Assembly (NCBI RefSeq): GCF_000334455.1
Contig: NZ_BANX01000020.1
Location: 62,001 to 126,000 of the forward strand
Length of the DNA: 64,000 nt
Reading direction: 5' to 3'
Source of the DNA: Gordonia soli NBRC 108243
GTDB taxonomy: Bacteria > Actinomycetota > Actinomycetes > Mycobacteriales > Mycobacteriaceae
Below the pieces are notes generated by a model. It was not told the DNA's origin. It worked only from the letters and a program-made list of their open reading frames with translations, and did no database searches. This document shows, piece after piece, positions 28,966 through 38,102 of this stretch. Position 1 is the first letter of the stretch, and each line of letters opens with the position of its first letter. The position numbers and the translations under genes were made by a program.

Positions 28966-29454
28966 TCAGATCGAGCGCTCGCCGGCCAGTCGGGCGAGAA
29001 CCGCGGAGTGGATCACCGGGGACAGGAAGGGTGACACCTCACCGTCCAACTTCGCCACCTCTTTCACCAGCGAGCTCGAGACGTGCGCGAACCGCGGGTC
29101 GGTCAGCAGGAACACCGTCTCGACGTCGGCGAGTTCTCGGTTCATCTGCGCCATCGGCACCTCATAGTCGAAGTCCACAGCCGACCGGAGGCCTTTGACC
29201 ACCGTGTCGATCGACTCCTGGCGCAGATAGTCGACGAGCAGACCGGTCCACCGGTCGACACGGACGTTCGACAGATCGGCGCAGTCCTCCCGGATGAGGT
29301 CGATGCGCTCATCGACGGAGAAGAGGCCCCGCTTGTTGGGGTTGACCACCACGGTGATCACCAGTTCGTCGAAACGCGCAGCCGCGCGCTCGACCACATA
29401 GCGGTGACCGAGGGTGAACGGATCGAAGGAGCCGGGGCACACAGCAGAGGTCAT
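28966..29454 (-). CDS. coaD: phosphopantetheine adenylyltransferase
   Basis: 162 residues. Penultimate step of CoA synthesis. Nucleotidyltransferase motif GSFDPFTLGHRYVVERAAA (with TxGH) and the C-terminal DPRFAHVSSSLVKEVAKL. It starts 9 bp after rsmD on the same strand, the usual rsmD-coaD pair. Confidence 0.95.
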   Translation of the reverse strand: MTSAVCPGSFDPFTLGHRYVVERAAARFDELVITVVVNPNKRGLFSVDERIDLIREDCADLSNVRVDRWTGLLVDYLRQESIDTVVKGLRSAVDFDYEVPMAQMNRELADVETVFLLTDPRFAHVSSSLVKEVAKLDGEVSPFLSPVIHSAVLARLAGERSI

Positions 29455-29463
29455 GGCATGAAA

Positions 29464-30030
29464 CTACTGGGCAACCCCGGAAGCGCGGCCGAGCACGGTG
29501 ACCCTGGTGTCGCCGTAGACCTTCTCCACCAGCACCGCCAGGTCGCCCGGCACCGCGACTGCAGGCGTCCGTGCACTTCGTTCCACCACGACGATCCCGT
29601 CGGCACCCAACCACCGACCGGCGACCACCTCGAGCTCAGCGGCCAGGACCTGCCCGTCGAGGTCGTACGGCGGGTCGACGAACACGACGTCGAAGATCTG
29701 GGCATCGCCGGCGAGATGGTCGGCGACGCGACGGGTGACGACCGATCCGACGTCCTGCGCACCCACGGTCGCCAGGTTCTTGGCGATCACCGCCGTGGCC
29801 CGACGACGCGCGTCCACCAGCGCCGCCGATGCCGCACCACGCGACAACGCCTCGATCCCCAACGCACCGGAACCCGCATAGAGATCCAGAACCCGCGCTC
29901 CGTCGAGATCGATCCGCGACTCCAGGATGTTGAACACGGCCTCGCGCACGCGATCGGATGTGGGCCGGGTGCCGTCGTCGGGGACGGCCAGCCGGCGGCC
30001 CCCGTGACGGCCGGCGATGATCCTTGTCAT
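29464..30030 (-). CDS. rsmD: 16S rRNA (guanine966-N2)-methyltransferase
   Basis: 188 residues. SAM motif I in VLDLYAGSGALGIEALSRGA and catalytic VFVDPPYDLDG. ATG 30030 (MTRIIAGRHGGRRLAVPDDG) matches the family start, while the open frame runs 39 bases further upstream. A coaD partner follows. Divergent from the ectoine genes. Confidence 0.93.
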   Translation of the reverse strand: MTRIIAGRHGGRRLAVPDDGTRPTSDRVREAVFNILESRIDLDGARVLDLYAGSGALGIEALSRGAASAALVDARRRATAVIAKNLATVGAQDVGSVVTRRVADHLAGDAQIFDVVFVDPPYDLDGQVLAAELEVVAGRWLGADGIVVVERSARTPAVAVPGDLAVLVEKVYGDTRVTVLGRASGVAQ

Positions 30031-30166
30031 GGCGTCGATTCTGCGCCATCGCGGCCCAACAAGATGCACCAGACCTCGAGTCGGTGCAATACTTTGTGAT
30101 CCACTTCACAAACAGTGCCTGATCAGGGGCAAGGCAGGTGTTTCGGGGACCTATTTCTGCTGGTAC

Positions 30167-30195
30167 ATGACATCGCCGACACGCGTTGTTAACTT
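30167..30195 (+). promoter_or_regulatory. promoter of the ectoine operon, nearly leaderless
   Basis: ATGACA (30167-30172), a 17-bp spacer, and TAACTT (30190-30195). A transcript starting 6-8 nt after the -10 would begin at about 30202-30204, only 2-4 nt before the ectA ATG at 30206. There is no ribosome binding site before that ATG, consistent with leaderless translation. Confidence 0.55.
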
Positions 30196-30205
30196 CGAAT
30201 GCGTC

Positions 30206-30736
30206 ATGAGCCCGTCAAAAACAAGCACGGCCCAATCCACAACAACTCTCGCAATCGACTACCGGCAGCCGACCGTCGACGACGGCACCCGGCTGTGGGA
30301 AATCGCTTCTGACTCACAGGTTCTCGATGTCAACTCGAGCTACTCATATGTGCTCTGGTGCCACGACTTCGCGAACACCTCGATCGTCGCCGAAGTAGAC
30401 GGTCGGGCAGTCGGATTCGTCACCGGATACCGTCGCCAGACGGACCCGTCCACCATCATGGTGTGGCAGGTCGCCGTCGATGACGCGTATCGCGGTCACG
30501 GGATCGCAGCGACGATGCTGCACCGTCTGCTCGATCGCACCCAGCGTCTCGGAGTGGTCGCGATGCACACCACCATCAGTCCGGACAACGTTGCGTCGCA
30601 ACGACTCTTCGGCTCTGTCGCCTCCGCTCGCGGACTTCGTTTCGAGCGACGCGACCTGTTCGCCGTCGGAGATTTCCCGGACGCTCACGAGCCCGAGGAC
30701 CTGTACATGCTCGAGCCCGAGCTCCAGGAGCCCTGA
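30206..30736 (+). CDS. ectA: L-2,4-diaminobutyrate acetyltransferase
   Basis: 176 residues. GNAT-fold enzyme that acetylates L-2,4-diaminobutyrate, the second step of ectoine synthesis. Motifs: LDVNSSYSYVLWCHDFANTS, VTGYRRQTDP, and the acetyl-CoA loop WQVAVDDAYRGHGIAATMLH. The N-terminal ~18 residues are Ser/Thr-rich and variable. The start at 30206 is supported by the promoter geometry, since an upstream ATG at 30167 lies inside the -35 element. Followed by ectB after 175 bp. Confidence 0.92.
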   Translation: MSPSKTSTAQSTTTLAIDYRQPTVDDGTRLWEIASDSQVLDVNSSYSYVLWCHDFANTSIVAEVDGRAVGFVTGYRRQTDPSTIMVWQVAVDDAYRGHGIAATMLHRLLDRTQRLGVVAMHTTISPDNVASQRLFGSVASARGLRFERRDLFAVGDFPDAHEPEDLYMLEPELQEP

Positions 30737-30911
30737 GCCCGAATCGCAGGCCGACGCGTGCAACACGCGCCATCGTCGCGGATCTAGAGGGTCTATCCCC
30801 CGTTGACGAATGATGCCTCACGGCAGCCCGTTTCGCTCTTGTCGAACTCTCTCGCGAGTCCGCGCAGCGATTTCCCCATGTCAGACATTCTCGAAAGATG
30901 AAGGAAGCACC

Positions 30912-32183
30912 ATGCAACTTCTCGATCAGACCGTCGACGACTCTGTCTTCACCACTCACGAGTCCGAGGTCCGTAGCTACTGCCGCAGCTGGCCCACCGT
31001 CTTCACGCGTGCCCGCGGCTCGTACATCACCGACCAGAGCGGCCGCGAGTACCTCGACTTCTTCGCCGGTGCCGGGTCACTGAACTACGGCCACAACAAC
31101 CCGGTGCTGAAGTCGGCACTCCTCGAGTACATCGAGAACGACGGCATCACCCATGGCCTCGACATGGCGACAGTTGCCAAGGGCAAGTTCCTGGAGGCCT
31201 TCCACGGCAAGATCCTGTCGCCGCGCGGACTGGACTACAAGGTCCAGTTCCCCGGCCCGACCGGAACCAACGCCGTCGAGTCCGCCCTCAAGCTGGCCCG
31301 AAAGGTCACCGGCCGCGAGTCGATCATCAGCTTCACCAACGCGTTCCACGGCATGACCCTGGGATCGCTGTCGGTGACCGGCAACTCGATGAAGCGTGCG
31401 GGCGCGGGCATCCCGCTGGTCCACGCGACCCCGATGCCGTTCGACAACTACATGGGCGGCGTGGTCGAGGACTTCAGCTGGTTCGAGCGTGTGCTCGACG
31501 ACTCCGGTTCGGGACTGAACCGCCCCGCCGCCGTCATCGTCGAGACCGTCCAGGGTGAGGGTGGCGTGAACGTCGCCCGCGCCGAGTGGCTGCGGGCGCT
31601 CGAGGAGCTGTGCCGTCGTCGGGACATCCTGCTGATCGTCGACGACGTGCAGATGGGTTGTGGCCGAACGGGCAAGTTCTTCTCCTTCGAGGAGGCGGGC
31701 ATCAAGCCGGACATCGTCACGCTGTCCAAATCGATCAGCGGGTACGGCCTGCCGTTCGCCCTGATGCTGATGCGGCCGGAACTCGACGTCTGGTCGCCGG
31801 GAGAGCACAACGGCACCTTCCGAGGCAACAACCCCGCCTTCGTGACCGCGACCAAGACGATCGAGCACTACTGGTCGGATGACGCGCTGGAGAAGGACAC
31901 CTACGCCAAGGGCGACCGCATCGCGAAGGTCTTCGGAGACATCTCCGATCGCTTCGACGGCGTCTCCCACCGTGGCCGCGGCATGGTGCAGGGCCTCGTC
32001 TTCGAGGACTCCACCGCTGCCGGAAAGGTCTGCGCGGAGGCGTTCGAGGCGGGGCTGCTCGCCGAGACCTCGGGACCGTCGGATGAGGTCGTGAAGCTCC
32101 TGCCGCCGCTGACCATCAGCACCGACGACCTGGATCGCGGGCTGACCATTCTGACCGAGTCGACCGAGAAGGTGATCGGATGA
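30912..32183 (+). CDS. ectB: diaminobutyrate-2-oxoglutarate transaminase
   Basis: 423 residues. PLP enzyme making L-2,4-diaminobutyrate from aspartate semialdehyde. Motifs: [49 protein letters not shown], and the PLP Lys in [17 protein letters not shown] 30912 is preceded by AAGGAAG; the open frame upstream of it does not resemble EctB. The 175-bp gap after ectA may hold an additional promoter. It overlaps ectC by 4 bases. Confidence 0.95.
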   Translation: MQLLDQTVDDSVFTTHESEVRSYCRSWPTVFTRARGSYITDQSGREYLDFFAGAGSLNYGHNNPVLKSALLEYIENDGITHGLDMATVAKGKFLEAFHGKILSPRGLDYKVQFPGPTGTNAVESALKLARKVTGRESIISFTNAFHGMTLGSLSVTGNSMKRAGAGIPLVHATPMPFDNYMGGVVEDFSWFERVLDDSGSGLNRPAAVIVETVQGEGGVNVARAEWLRALEELCRRRDILLIVDDVQMGCGRTGKFFSFEEAGIKPDIVTLSKSISGYGLPFALMLMRPELDVWSPGEHNGTFRGNNPAFVTATKTIEHYWSDDALEKDTYAKGDRIAKVFGDISDRFDGVSHRGRGMVQGLVFEDSTAAGKVCAEAFEAGLLAETSGPSDEVVKLLPPLTISTDDLDRGLTILTESTEKVIG

Positions 32184-32632
32184 TCGTACGTACCACTGAC
32201 GAGATCTCGGGGACCGAGCGCGAGGTCAAGGATCCAAAGGGCAACTGGGTCTCCAAGCGCATCGTCCTCGGCGGTGACGGAGTCGGTTTCTCCTACCACG
32301 AGACCGTCATCGACGCCGGTTCGGTCAACGAGTTCCACTACGCCAACCACATCGAAGCGGTGTGGCTGATCGAGGGCACGGGAACCCTCACCGATCGTGA
32401 GACCGGTGAGAAGTACCCCCTCGCCCCGGGCACGATGTATCTGCTGAACGGGCATGAGCGTCACACAGTCGAGGCCGACACCCAGCTGCGGATGTTCTGC
32501 GTGTTCAACCCCCCAGTCGTGGGCACCGAGGTTCATGACGAGAACGGTGTCTACCCGTTGGTGGCAGTTCCGCACCCGACCGGCAAGCACAGCAGCGAGA
32601 GCGGTGCCGACCCGGTCGACGCGACAAACTGA
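32180..32632 (+). CDS. ectC: L-ectoine synthase
   Basis: 150 residues. Cupin that cyclises N-acetyl-diaminobutyrate to ectoine. Contains [39 protein letters not shown] and [17 protein letters not shown] overlap with ectB. No ectD hydroxylase follows, so this locus makes ectoine but not 5-hydroxyectoine. The C-terminal 15 residues ([13 protein letters not shown]) are an extension. Confidence 0.95.
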   Translation: MIVRTTDEISGTEREVKDPKGNWVSKRIVLGGDGVGFSYHETVIDAGSVNEFHYANHIEAVWLIEGTGTLTDRETGEKYPLAPGTMYLLNGHERHTVEADTQLRMFCVFNPPVVGTEVHDENGVYPLVAVPHPTGKHSSESGADPVDATN

Positions 32633-32671
32633 CGCCGACATCCGGCTCGGCCGGGGCCTAACCTGGAGGGG

Positions 32672-33583
32672 ATGCATACGCGACCTCAACAGGCTTGGGC
32701 CCCGGCCGAACCAACTCCCATCGACGATGACCTCGCCGAGCAGTTCACCCGCATGCGGGCGCTGCTCGGCGAGCGTCGTCTGGTGGCCCTGACCGGCGCG
32801 GGTATCTCGACCGATTCCGGAATCCCGGACTACCGCAGCCCCGGCGCCCCGGTCCGTACGCCGATGACCCTGGAGATGTTCCTCTCCTCCCCGGACTTCC
32901 GCCGGCACTACTGGGCGCGCAACCACCTCGGCTGGCGCCACATGGACGCCGCACGGCCCAACGACGCACATCGTGCGCTCACCGCACTGCAGCGCGAGGG
33001 ACGTCTGCTGTCGGTCATCACCCAGAACGTGGACATGCTCCACACCAAGGCCGGAACCCGTCGGGTCAACGAGCTGCACGGCTGCTATGGGCGGGTGCGA
33101 TGCCTGTCGTGCGACTGGCGGATCTCCCGACATCGCCTGGCCGAACTCCTGGACGACCTGAATCCGGGATTCGCCGAGCGCGTGCGCGGCGCCGGAGCCA
33201 TCGAGGTCGCACCCGACGCCGACGCGATCTTGTCCGACACGGCCGACTTCCGGATGATCGACTGCCCGGATTGCGGCGGGATCGTCAAACCCGACATCGT
33301 GTACTTCGGCGAGTCGGTCCCGAGACATCGTGTGGCAGAGGCGTACTCGATGGTCGAGGAGGCCGAGGCACTACTGGTGGTCGGTTCGTCGCTGAGCGTG
33401 ATGTCCGGGCTCCGGTTCGTCCGGCACGCGCACCGCATCGGCACGCCGGTCGTCATCGTCAACCGCGGCATTACCCGCGGCGACGACCGTGCGACGTTGA
33501 AGGTGGATCACCTGGCCGGGGTCGTACTGCCGATGCTGGCCGATTCGATCGGCAAGGGCGTCAGCTCGGCACTCGCGCACTGA
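32672..33583 (+). CDS. NAD-dependent protein deacetylase (sirtuin)
   Basis: 303 residues. ATG 32672 with GGAGGGG upstream. NAD-binding GAGISTDSGIPDYRSPGAP, TQNVDMLHTKAGT, catalytic His in VNELHGCYG, and zinc ligands in RCLSCDW and DCPDCGGIVKPDIVYFGE; then VVGSSLSVMSGLRFV. Class II/U bacterial sirtuins are 240-300 residues, so this is at the long end. It starts 39 bp after ectC and may share the ectoine transcript. Its 3' end overlaps the convergent methyltransferase gene by 23 bp. Confidence 0.9.
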   Translation: MHTRPQQAWAPAEPTPIDDDLAEQFTRMRALLGERRLVALTGAGISTDSGIPDYRSPGAPVRTPMTLEMFLSSPDFRRHYWARNHLGWRHMDAARPNDAHRALTALQREGRLLSVITQNVDMLHTKAGTRRVNELHGCYGRVRCLSCDWRISRHRLAELLDDLNPGFAERVRGAGAIEVAPDADAILSDTADFRMIDCPDCGGIVKPDIVYFGESVPRHRVAEAYSMVEEAEALLVVGSSLSVMSGLRFVRHAHRIGTPVVIVNRGITRGDDRATLKVDHLAGVVLPMLADSIGKGVSSALAH

Positions 33584-34136
33584 ACCGGAGCGCTCCCGGG
33601 GTCGTGTCGACCGAGACGTCGGTGAACCCGGCCTCGCTCAGACGGTCCGGCAGCGTGGCAGGCGGCATGGGGTTGTAGGTGTCCCCGATGTGCATCGCCG
33701 CGAACGGGAGCGTCGGCGAACCGTCGCCGCCGACGAAGACACCACCCGGTTCGAGCACGCGGAACGCCTCGGCGAACAGCGCATCCTGCAGCGCCGGGGT
33801 CGGCACGTGATGAAGCATCGCCATCGACACGACCGAGGAGAACCCGCGCGATGCCAGGCCGGTGTCGGTGCCGTCCCCCTCGATGACCCGGACACCGCCC
33901 GTGGAGGCGAAGCGTTTGCGCAGATGGTCGGCGTAGTCGGGATCGATCTCGACGGCGGTGACAGAACCTGCCCGCTCGTTGAGGTAATCGGTGTTGGCCC
34001 CGAATCCCGGACCGATCTCCACCGTCGAACGGCCCAGGTCTGCGTCGCCGAGCGCCCATGGGAGGAGCACCCGACGACTGAAGACCGACCACCCGGCCGA
34101 GCGGCAGCACCACTTGTGGAGCAGGTTCATCGACAT
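33561..34136 (-). CDS. SAM-dependent class I methyltransferase
   Basis: 191 residues from ATG 34136 (MSMNLLHKWCCRSAGW). Motif I is STVEIGPGFGANTDYLNERA, then VTAVEIDPDYADHLRKRF, and AMLHHVPTPALQDALFAEAF with VLEPGGVFVGGD, the UbiE/Methyltransf_11 layout. Substrate unknown. The open frame extends upstream into the repeat region (to 34262), but that part is not conserved in appearance. An iron-box-like dyad abuts the start, and the 21-bp repeat array lies further upstream. Confidence 0.8.
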   Translation of the reverse strand: MSMNLLHKWCCRSAGWSVFSRRVLLPWALGDADLGRSTVEIGPGFGANTDYLNERAGSVTAVEIDPDYADHLRKRFASTGGVRVIEGDGTDTGLASRGFSSVVSMAMLHHVPTPALQDALFAEAFRVLEPGGVFVGGDGSPTLPFAAMHIGDTYNPMPPATLPDRLSEAGFTDVSVDTTPGALRFSARVPS

Positions 34137-34140
34137 GGAC

Positions 34141-34159
34141 TTAGGGTAACCTAACCAGT
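34141..34159 (-). promoter_or_regulatory. IdeR/DtxR-like iron box candidate at methyltransferase start
   Basis: TTAGGGTAACCTAACC on the plus strand fits 13 of the first 16 positions of the 19-bp actinobacterial iron-box consensus; the last three positions do not match. It ends 5 bp before the methyltransferase ATG, where a bound repressor would block initiation. Suggestive only. Confidence 0.35.
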
Positions 34160-34215
34160 CGGTGCTGTGCACCGTGCCACCTTGTCGGGGGACATTCTGG
34201 TGGTGCCCCGTCTCC

Positions 34216-34413
34216 GTCGACCGTGCGCTCGAAAACGTCGACCGTGCGCGCGAAAACGTCAATCGTGCGCCTCATTCCGTCCACCGTGCAGGCTCCTCCG
34301 TTGACCGTGCGCCCGAATTCGTCCATCGTGCGCGCGGCCGCACCGTCGACGCACTCCAGCGCACGATCGACGCATGCGAGTGCACGATCGACGTTCCCGA
34401 GCGCACGGTCGAC
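34216..34413. repeat. repeat block A: 6 forward and 4 inverted copies of a 13-bp core, 21-bp step
   Basis: Core GTCGACCGTGCGC. Forward copies start at 34216, 34237, 34258, 34279, 34300 and 34321; inverted copies occupy 34338-34350, 34359-34371, 34380-34392 and 34401-34413. Steps within each arm are exactly 21 bp. Each inverted copy is the mirror of a forward one about the single axis 34335.5. The core varies mainly at position 3 (C/T) and position 6 (C/T); the 8-nt spacers vary freely, with CGAAAAC twice and CGAATTC once. Confidence 0.9.
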
Positions 34414-34596
34414 GAGGTGTGGCGCGACCGGGTAATGTTGTCGGGCAATCAGATTCATGCACAGCGTTCAGTCACCCATCAACGGCCCACCACGACCGCA
34501 CACCAACAACCGCCACCACCCCGACCGCGCACTCACACGCGCCCGACCACCTGACCCGGAGTGAACCGACATTCCCGAGCGAAAGCGAGAGAACGC

Positions 34597-34701
34597 GTCG
34601 ACCGTGCGCGGCAGAACGTCGACCGTGCATACGCTGCCGGCAATTCGCCGATCAGGGGTCGTTGTGGACGCACGATGAACGATTTCCAGCGCACGGTCAA
34701 C
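34597..34701. repeat. repeat block B: 2 forward and 2 inverted copies of the same core
   Basis: Forward copies at 34597-34609 and 34618-34630, inverted copies at 34668-34680 and 34689-34701, again in 21-bp steps and mirrored about 34649. The inner inverted copy (ACGCACGATGAAC) is the most divergent. It begins 183 bp after block A and ends 25 bp before the proB stop. Confidence 0.85.
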
Positions 34702-34726
34702 GCTGGCGCGGCGGGAGTTCGCCGCT

Positions 34727-35842
34727 TCAGACGGTGACGAGATCGTCGGCGTGGATCACCGGGCGCCGGAGGTCGGCCGGCAGGTCGGAGGTCGACCGCC
34801 CGACCATCGAGCGGACGTCGTCGGCCTCGTAGGCCACGACGCCGCGCGCATGGACCCGACCGTCGGCATCGACCACCTCGACCACGTCGCCGTCGAAGAA
34901 CCGACCGTCGACACCGATCACGCCGGCGGCCAGCAACGAGCGTCGGCGACGGGCCACCGCGTCGACGGCACCGGCGTCGAGCACGATGCGCCCTCGCGCA
35001 TCGGCCGCGTGACGCACCCAGAATCGTCGCGCGGAGAGCCGCTCGGATCTGGCCGCGAAGACGGTGCCGACCGCGGCCGCGGTGAGTGCCTGCGCCGCGT
35101 CAGAGGCTGCGGCCAGCAGGACCGGTACGCCGGCATCCGCCGACAGTCGGGCGGCGGCGAGCTTGGAGGCCATCCCCCCGGTGCCCAGCGCTCCCCCCGA
35201 GCCGGCGATCACGCCGTCGAGGTCCTCCGGCCCCGCGACCTCCGGGATGAGTCGGGCCGGACGTCCATCGGGGCCCGGGCGGCGCGGATCGCCGTCGTAG
35301 AGTCCGTCGACGTCCGACAACAACACGAGTGCGTCCGCCCCGGCGAGGTGGGCGACGAGCGCCGCGAGTCGGTCGTTGTCACCGAACCGGATCTCGGTGG
35401 TCGCCACCGTGTCGTTCTCGTTGACCACTGCCACCGCACCGAGCGATCGCAGACGGTCGAGTGTCCGTTGCGCATTGGCGTGATGCGCACGATTCGAGAT
35501 GTCGTCGGCCGTGAGCAGCACCTGCCCGACGGTCCGTCCGTACCGCGCGAACGACGTGCCCCAGGCGTGCGCCAACGCCAGCTGCCCGACACTCGCCGCG
35601 GCCTGCTTGGTCGCCAGATCCACCGGACGCTTCTTCAGCCCGAGCGGCGCGATGCCCGCACCGATCGCACCGGATGACACCACGATGACATCCGTCCCGG
35701 CACGCATCCGAGCCTCGAGGGCATCGGCCAGTCGATCGAGACGGCCGGTGTCGAGGCCGTCGGCCAGGTCGGTCAGAGCCGACGACCCGATCTTGACGAC
35801 GATGCTGCGTGCGCCCGCGATTCGCTCGCGGACATCGCTCAC
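34727..35842 (-). CDS. proB: glutamate 5-kinase
   Basis: 371 residues. First step of proline synthesis. Kinase motifs [57 protein letters not shown], and [20 protein letters not shown]. The C-terminal PUA domain (~285-365) has [20 protein letters not shown]. It overlaps obgE by 4 bases. Proline and ectoine are both compatible solutes, and the two pathways are neighbours here. Confidence 0.95.
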   Translation of the reverse strand: MSDVRERIAGARSIVVKIGSSALTDLADGLDTGRLDRLADALEARMRAGTDVIVVSSGAIGAGIAPLGLKKRPVDLATKQAAASVGQLALAHAWGTSFARYGRTVGQVLLTADDISNRAHHANAQRTLDRLRSLGAVAVVNENDTVATTEIRFGDNDRLAALVAHLAGADALVLLSDVDGLYDGDPRRPGPDGRPARLIPEVAGPEDLDGVIAGSGGALGTGGMASKLAAARLSADAGVPVLLAAASDAAQALTAAAVGTVFAARSERLSARRFWVRHAADARGRIVLDAGAVDAVARRRRSLLAAGVIGVDGRFFDGDVVEVVDADGRVHARGVVAYEADDVRSMVGRSTSDLPADLRRPVIHADDLVTV

Positions 35843-37305
35843 GACTGATCCTCGTCGAATTCGTCCTCGTGGAGACCTCGACGCAGGCGACGTGCTTCCT
35901 TCCGTTCGGCCGCGCCGATGCGATCGGAGCGATCGAGCCGGATGTCGGTGCCACGACCGGTCACCGGGACCTCGTCGCCCATCGGAGTGGTCGGCTCCCA
36001 GTCGAAGGTCACGGCGCCGATGGTCACGGGCGCACCTGGCTCGGCCCCCTGTCGCACCAACTCGTCCTCGACGCCGAGTCGGTTGAGTCGGTCGGCCAGG
36101 TAGCCGACGGCCTCGTCGTTGTCGAACTGGGTCTGCGCGATCCAGCGCTCCGGACGCGTGCCGCGGACGATGAAGCCGCCGGGTGATGCCGGGTCGGCGA
36201 TCACGGTGAAGCCCGCGTCGTCCACGGCCTTCGGTCGGATCACCGGTCGACGCGCCTGCGGCTTGGGGTGCTGCTCGCGATAGTCACGCACCATCCGCGC
36301 CAGCGCGAAGGTGAGCTCACGAAGTCCTTCGTGGCTGACCGCAGAGATGCGGTGCACGGGCCAACCACGCTCTGCCACTTCGGCTTCCACGAGGTCGGCG
36401 AGGTCCGCGGCATCGGGGACGTCGATCTTGTTCAGGATGACCACGCGCGGCCGCTCGGCCAGGTCGCCCAGACCGTGGTCGGCGGTCAGCGCCGGCTGGT
36501 ACGCCGCCAGTTCTGCCTCGAGCGCATCGATGTCGGAGATGGGGTCGCGTCCGGGTTCCAGTGTCGCGCAGTCGACGACGTGCGCGAGAACGGCGCAACG
36601 CTCGAGGTGGCGGAGGAACTCCAGTCCGAGACCGCGACCGGTGGAGGCGCCGGGAATGAGCCCGGGGACGTCGGCGATGGTGAACACCTCGCCCTCGGTC
36701 TGCACGACACCGAGATTGGGGACGAGGGTGGTGAACGGATAGTCGGCGATCTTGGGCTTGGCCGCCGAGAGCACCGACACGAGAGACGATTTGCCCGCCG
36801 ACGGGAAGCCGACCAACCCGACGTCGGCGACCGATTTCAGTTCCAGGACCAGGTCCCGGGCCTGGCCTTCTTCGCCGAGCAGAGCGAACCCGGGAGCCTT
36901 GCGCGCCTTGGATGCCAGTGCCGCGTTGCCGAGCCCGCCACGGCCGCCCTGGGCCGCCTCGAAGGTCGTGCCGTCACCGACCAGGTCGGCGAGGATGCGA
37001 CCGTCGGCGTCGAGGACCACCGTGCCGTCGGGAACCTTCAGCACCAGGTCCTCGCCGGTGGCGCCGTCGCGGTTGCCGCCCTGTCCGGGGCGCCCGTTGC
37101 CGGCCTTGGCGTGCGGACGGAAGTGGAAGTCGAGCAGCGTGTGCACCTGGGGGTCGACGACGAGGCGCACGCCACCGCCGTTACCGCCGTCACCACCGTC
37201 GGGTCCGCCAAGCGGTTTGAACTTCTCACGATGAACGGAGCTGCAACCGTGCCCGCCGTTGCCGGCCGCGACATGGATGGTCACGCGATCGACGAAGCGG
37301 GACAT
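35839..37305 (-). CDS. obgE: GTPase ObgE/CgtA
   Basis: 488 residues. Ribosome-assembly and stress GTPase. The glycine-rich Obg fold starts [21 protein letters not shown] motifs: [26 protein letters not shown], and NKIDVPD. The C-terminal OCT domain is at about 340-425 ([20 protein letters not shown]), followed by a charged tail ([19 protein letters not shown]). ATG 37305. Downstream of rplU-rpmA, as usual. Confidence 0.95.
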   Translation of the reverse strand: MSRFVDRVTIHVAAGNGGHGCSSVHREKFKPLGGPDGGDGGNGGGVRLVVDPQVHTLLDFHFRPHAKAGNGRPGQGGNRDGATGEDLVLKVPDGTVVLDADGRILADLVGDGTTFEAAQGGRGGLGNAALASKARKAPGFALLGEEGQARDLVLELKSVADVGLVGFPSAGKSSLVSVLSAAKPKIADYPFTTLVPNLGVVQTEGEVFTIADVPGLIPGASTGRGLGLEFLRHLERCAVLAHVVDCATLEPGRDPISDIDALEAELAAYQPALTADHGLGDLAERPRVVILNKIDVPDAADLADLVEAEVAERGWPVHRISAVSHEGLRELTFALARMVRDYREQHPKPQARRPVIRPKAVDDAGFTVIADPASPGGFIVRGTRPERWIAQTQFDNDEAVGYLADRLNRLGVEDELVRQGAEPGAPVTIGAVTFDWEPTTPMGDEVPVTGRGTDIRLDRSDRIGAAERKEARRLRRGLHEDEFDEDQS

Positions 37306-37420
37306 GGGAACTCCTCAGAGCGGGCCGGGCCGGATCAGCCGACCGTCGGCGGTGCAGTTGTTCTGTGTGCGAGTGGCGTGCGCGGAGACCTCGACATCAC
37401 GCCACGTGGGGGAAAACGAA

Positions 37421-37459
37421 CAGGGCGGGCCGGGTACGTGATGACCCTGGCCCGCCCTG
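37421..37459 (-). terminator. intrinsic terminator of rplU-rpmA
   Basis: Exact 11-bp arms CAGGGCGGGCC (37421-37431) and GGCCCGCCCTG (37449-37459), extended inside by GGGT/ACCC. On the minus strand the hairpin is followed by TTCGTTTTCCCCC. It lies 31 bp after the rpmA stop and separates the ribosomal genes from obgE. Confidence 0.8.
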
Positions 37460-37490
37460 TGTCGAGAGCTGTTGTCGGCGTCCGCTCGGG

Positions 37491-37754
37491 TCAGACCTGA
37501 GCGGTTTCCGGCACGATGTTGACGGTCTTGCGACCACGCTTGCTGCCGAACTCGACGGCACCGGCAGCGAGGGCGAACAGGGTGTCGTCGCCACCACGGC
37601 CGACGTTGACGCCCGGGTGGAAGTGGGTGCCGCGCTGACGGACGAGGATCTCGCCCGCGCTGACCTGCTGACCGCCGAAACGCTTCACACCCAGTCGCTG
37701 GGCATTGGAATCACGACCGTTGCGCGAACTGGACGCGCCCTTCTTGTGTGCCAT
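37491..37754 (-). CDS. rpmA: 50S ribosomal protein L27
   Basis: 87 residues, start [20 protein letters not shown], then [20 protein letters not shown], all canonical. It lies near the peptidyl-transferase centre. It follows rplU by 36 bp and ends before a strong terminator. Confidence 0.96.
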   Translation of the reverse strand: MAHKKGASSSRNGRDSNAQRLGVKRFGGQQVSAGEILVRQRGTHFHPGVNVGRGGDDTLFALAAGAVEFGSKRGRKTVNIVPETAQV

Positions 37755-37790
37755 CTCTGGAGTCCTCCTGTGACGTCTCGGGCCCGAGGC

Positions 37791-38102
37791 CTACTTGATA
37801 CCGGTGACCTTGAGGACCGTCAGCTTCTGACGATGACCCTGGCGCTTGTGGTAGCCGGTCTTGTTCTTGAACTTGTGGATGCGGATCTTCGGGCCCTTGA
37901 CGTGCTCGACGACCTCACCGGTCACCGACACCTTGGCCAGCTTGTCGGCGTCGGTGGTGAGCTTCGCGCCGTCGACCACCAGCGCCACCGGCAGGCTGAC
38001 GGTGGTGCCGGGAGCGCCGTCGATCTTCTCGACCTTCACCAAGTCGCCCTCAGCGACCTTGTACTGCTTACCGCCGGTCTTGACGATCGCGTACGTTGCC
38101 AT
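37791..38102 (-). CDS. rplU: 50S ribosomal protein L21
   Basis: 103 residues, [20 protein letters not shown] at the N-terminus and [20 protein letters not shown] near the C-terminus. First gene of rplU-rpmA with a likely promoter ~220-250 bp upstream. Confidence 0.96.
   Translation of the reverse strand: MATYAIVKTGGKQYKVAEGDLVKVEKIDGAPGTTVSLPVALVVDGAKLTTDADKLAKVSVTGEVVEHVKGPKIRIHKFKNKTGYHKRQGHRQKLTVLKVTGIK

Larger units (their letters stand above)
34137..34726. other. 590-bp non-coding region with 21-bp phased repeats
   Basis: No gene supported. Both strands have short open frames here (e.g. 34162-34554 plus) whose translations show seven-residue repeats such as VDRALEN-VDRAREN. This follows trivially from a 21-bp DNA period and breaks where the repeats invert. 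The region holds repeat blocks A and B, described separately, and a 183-bp unpatterned stretch between them. Confidence 0.7.

Noticed and set aside
30810-30911. Extended EctB N-terminus
   Set aside because: Sequence before ATG 30912 does not resemble EctB, and the ribosome binding site points to 30912.
34216-34413. CRISPR array
   Set aside because: The repeat core is 13 bp with 8-bp spacers, orientation flips halfway, and no cas genes are near.
34162-34554. Open frame with seven-residue repeats (VDRALEN type) in the repeat region
   Set aside because: The 7-residue period is the 21-bp DNA period read in frame. The pattern changes where repeats invert, similar frames exist on the other strand, and no start signals support it.
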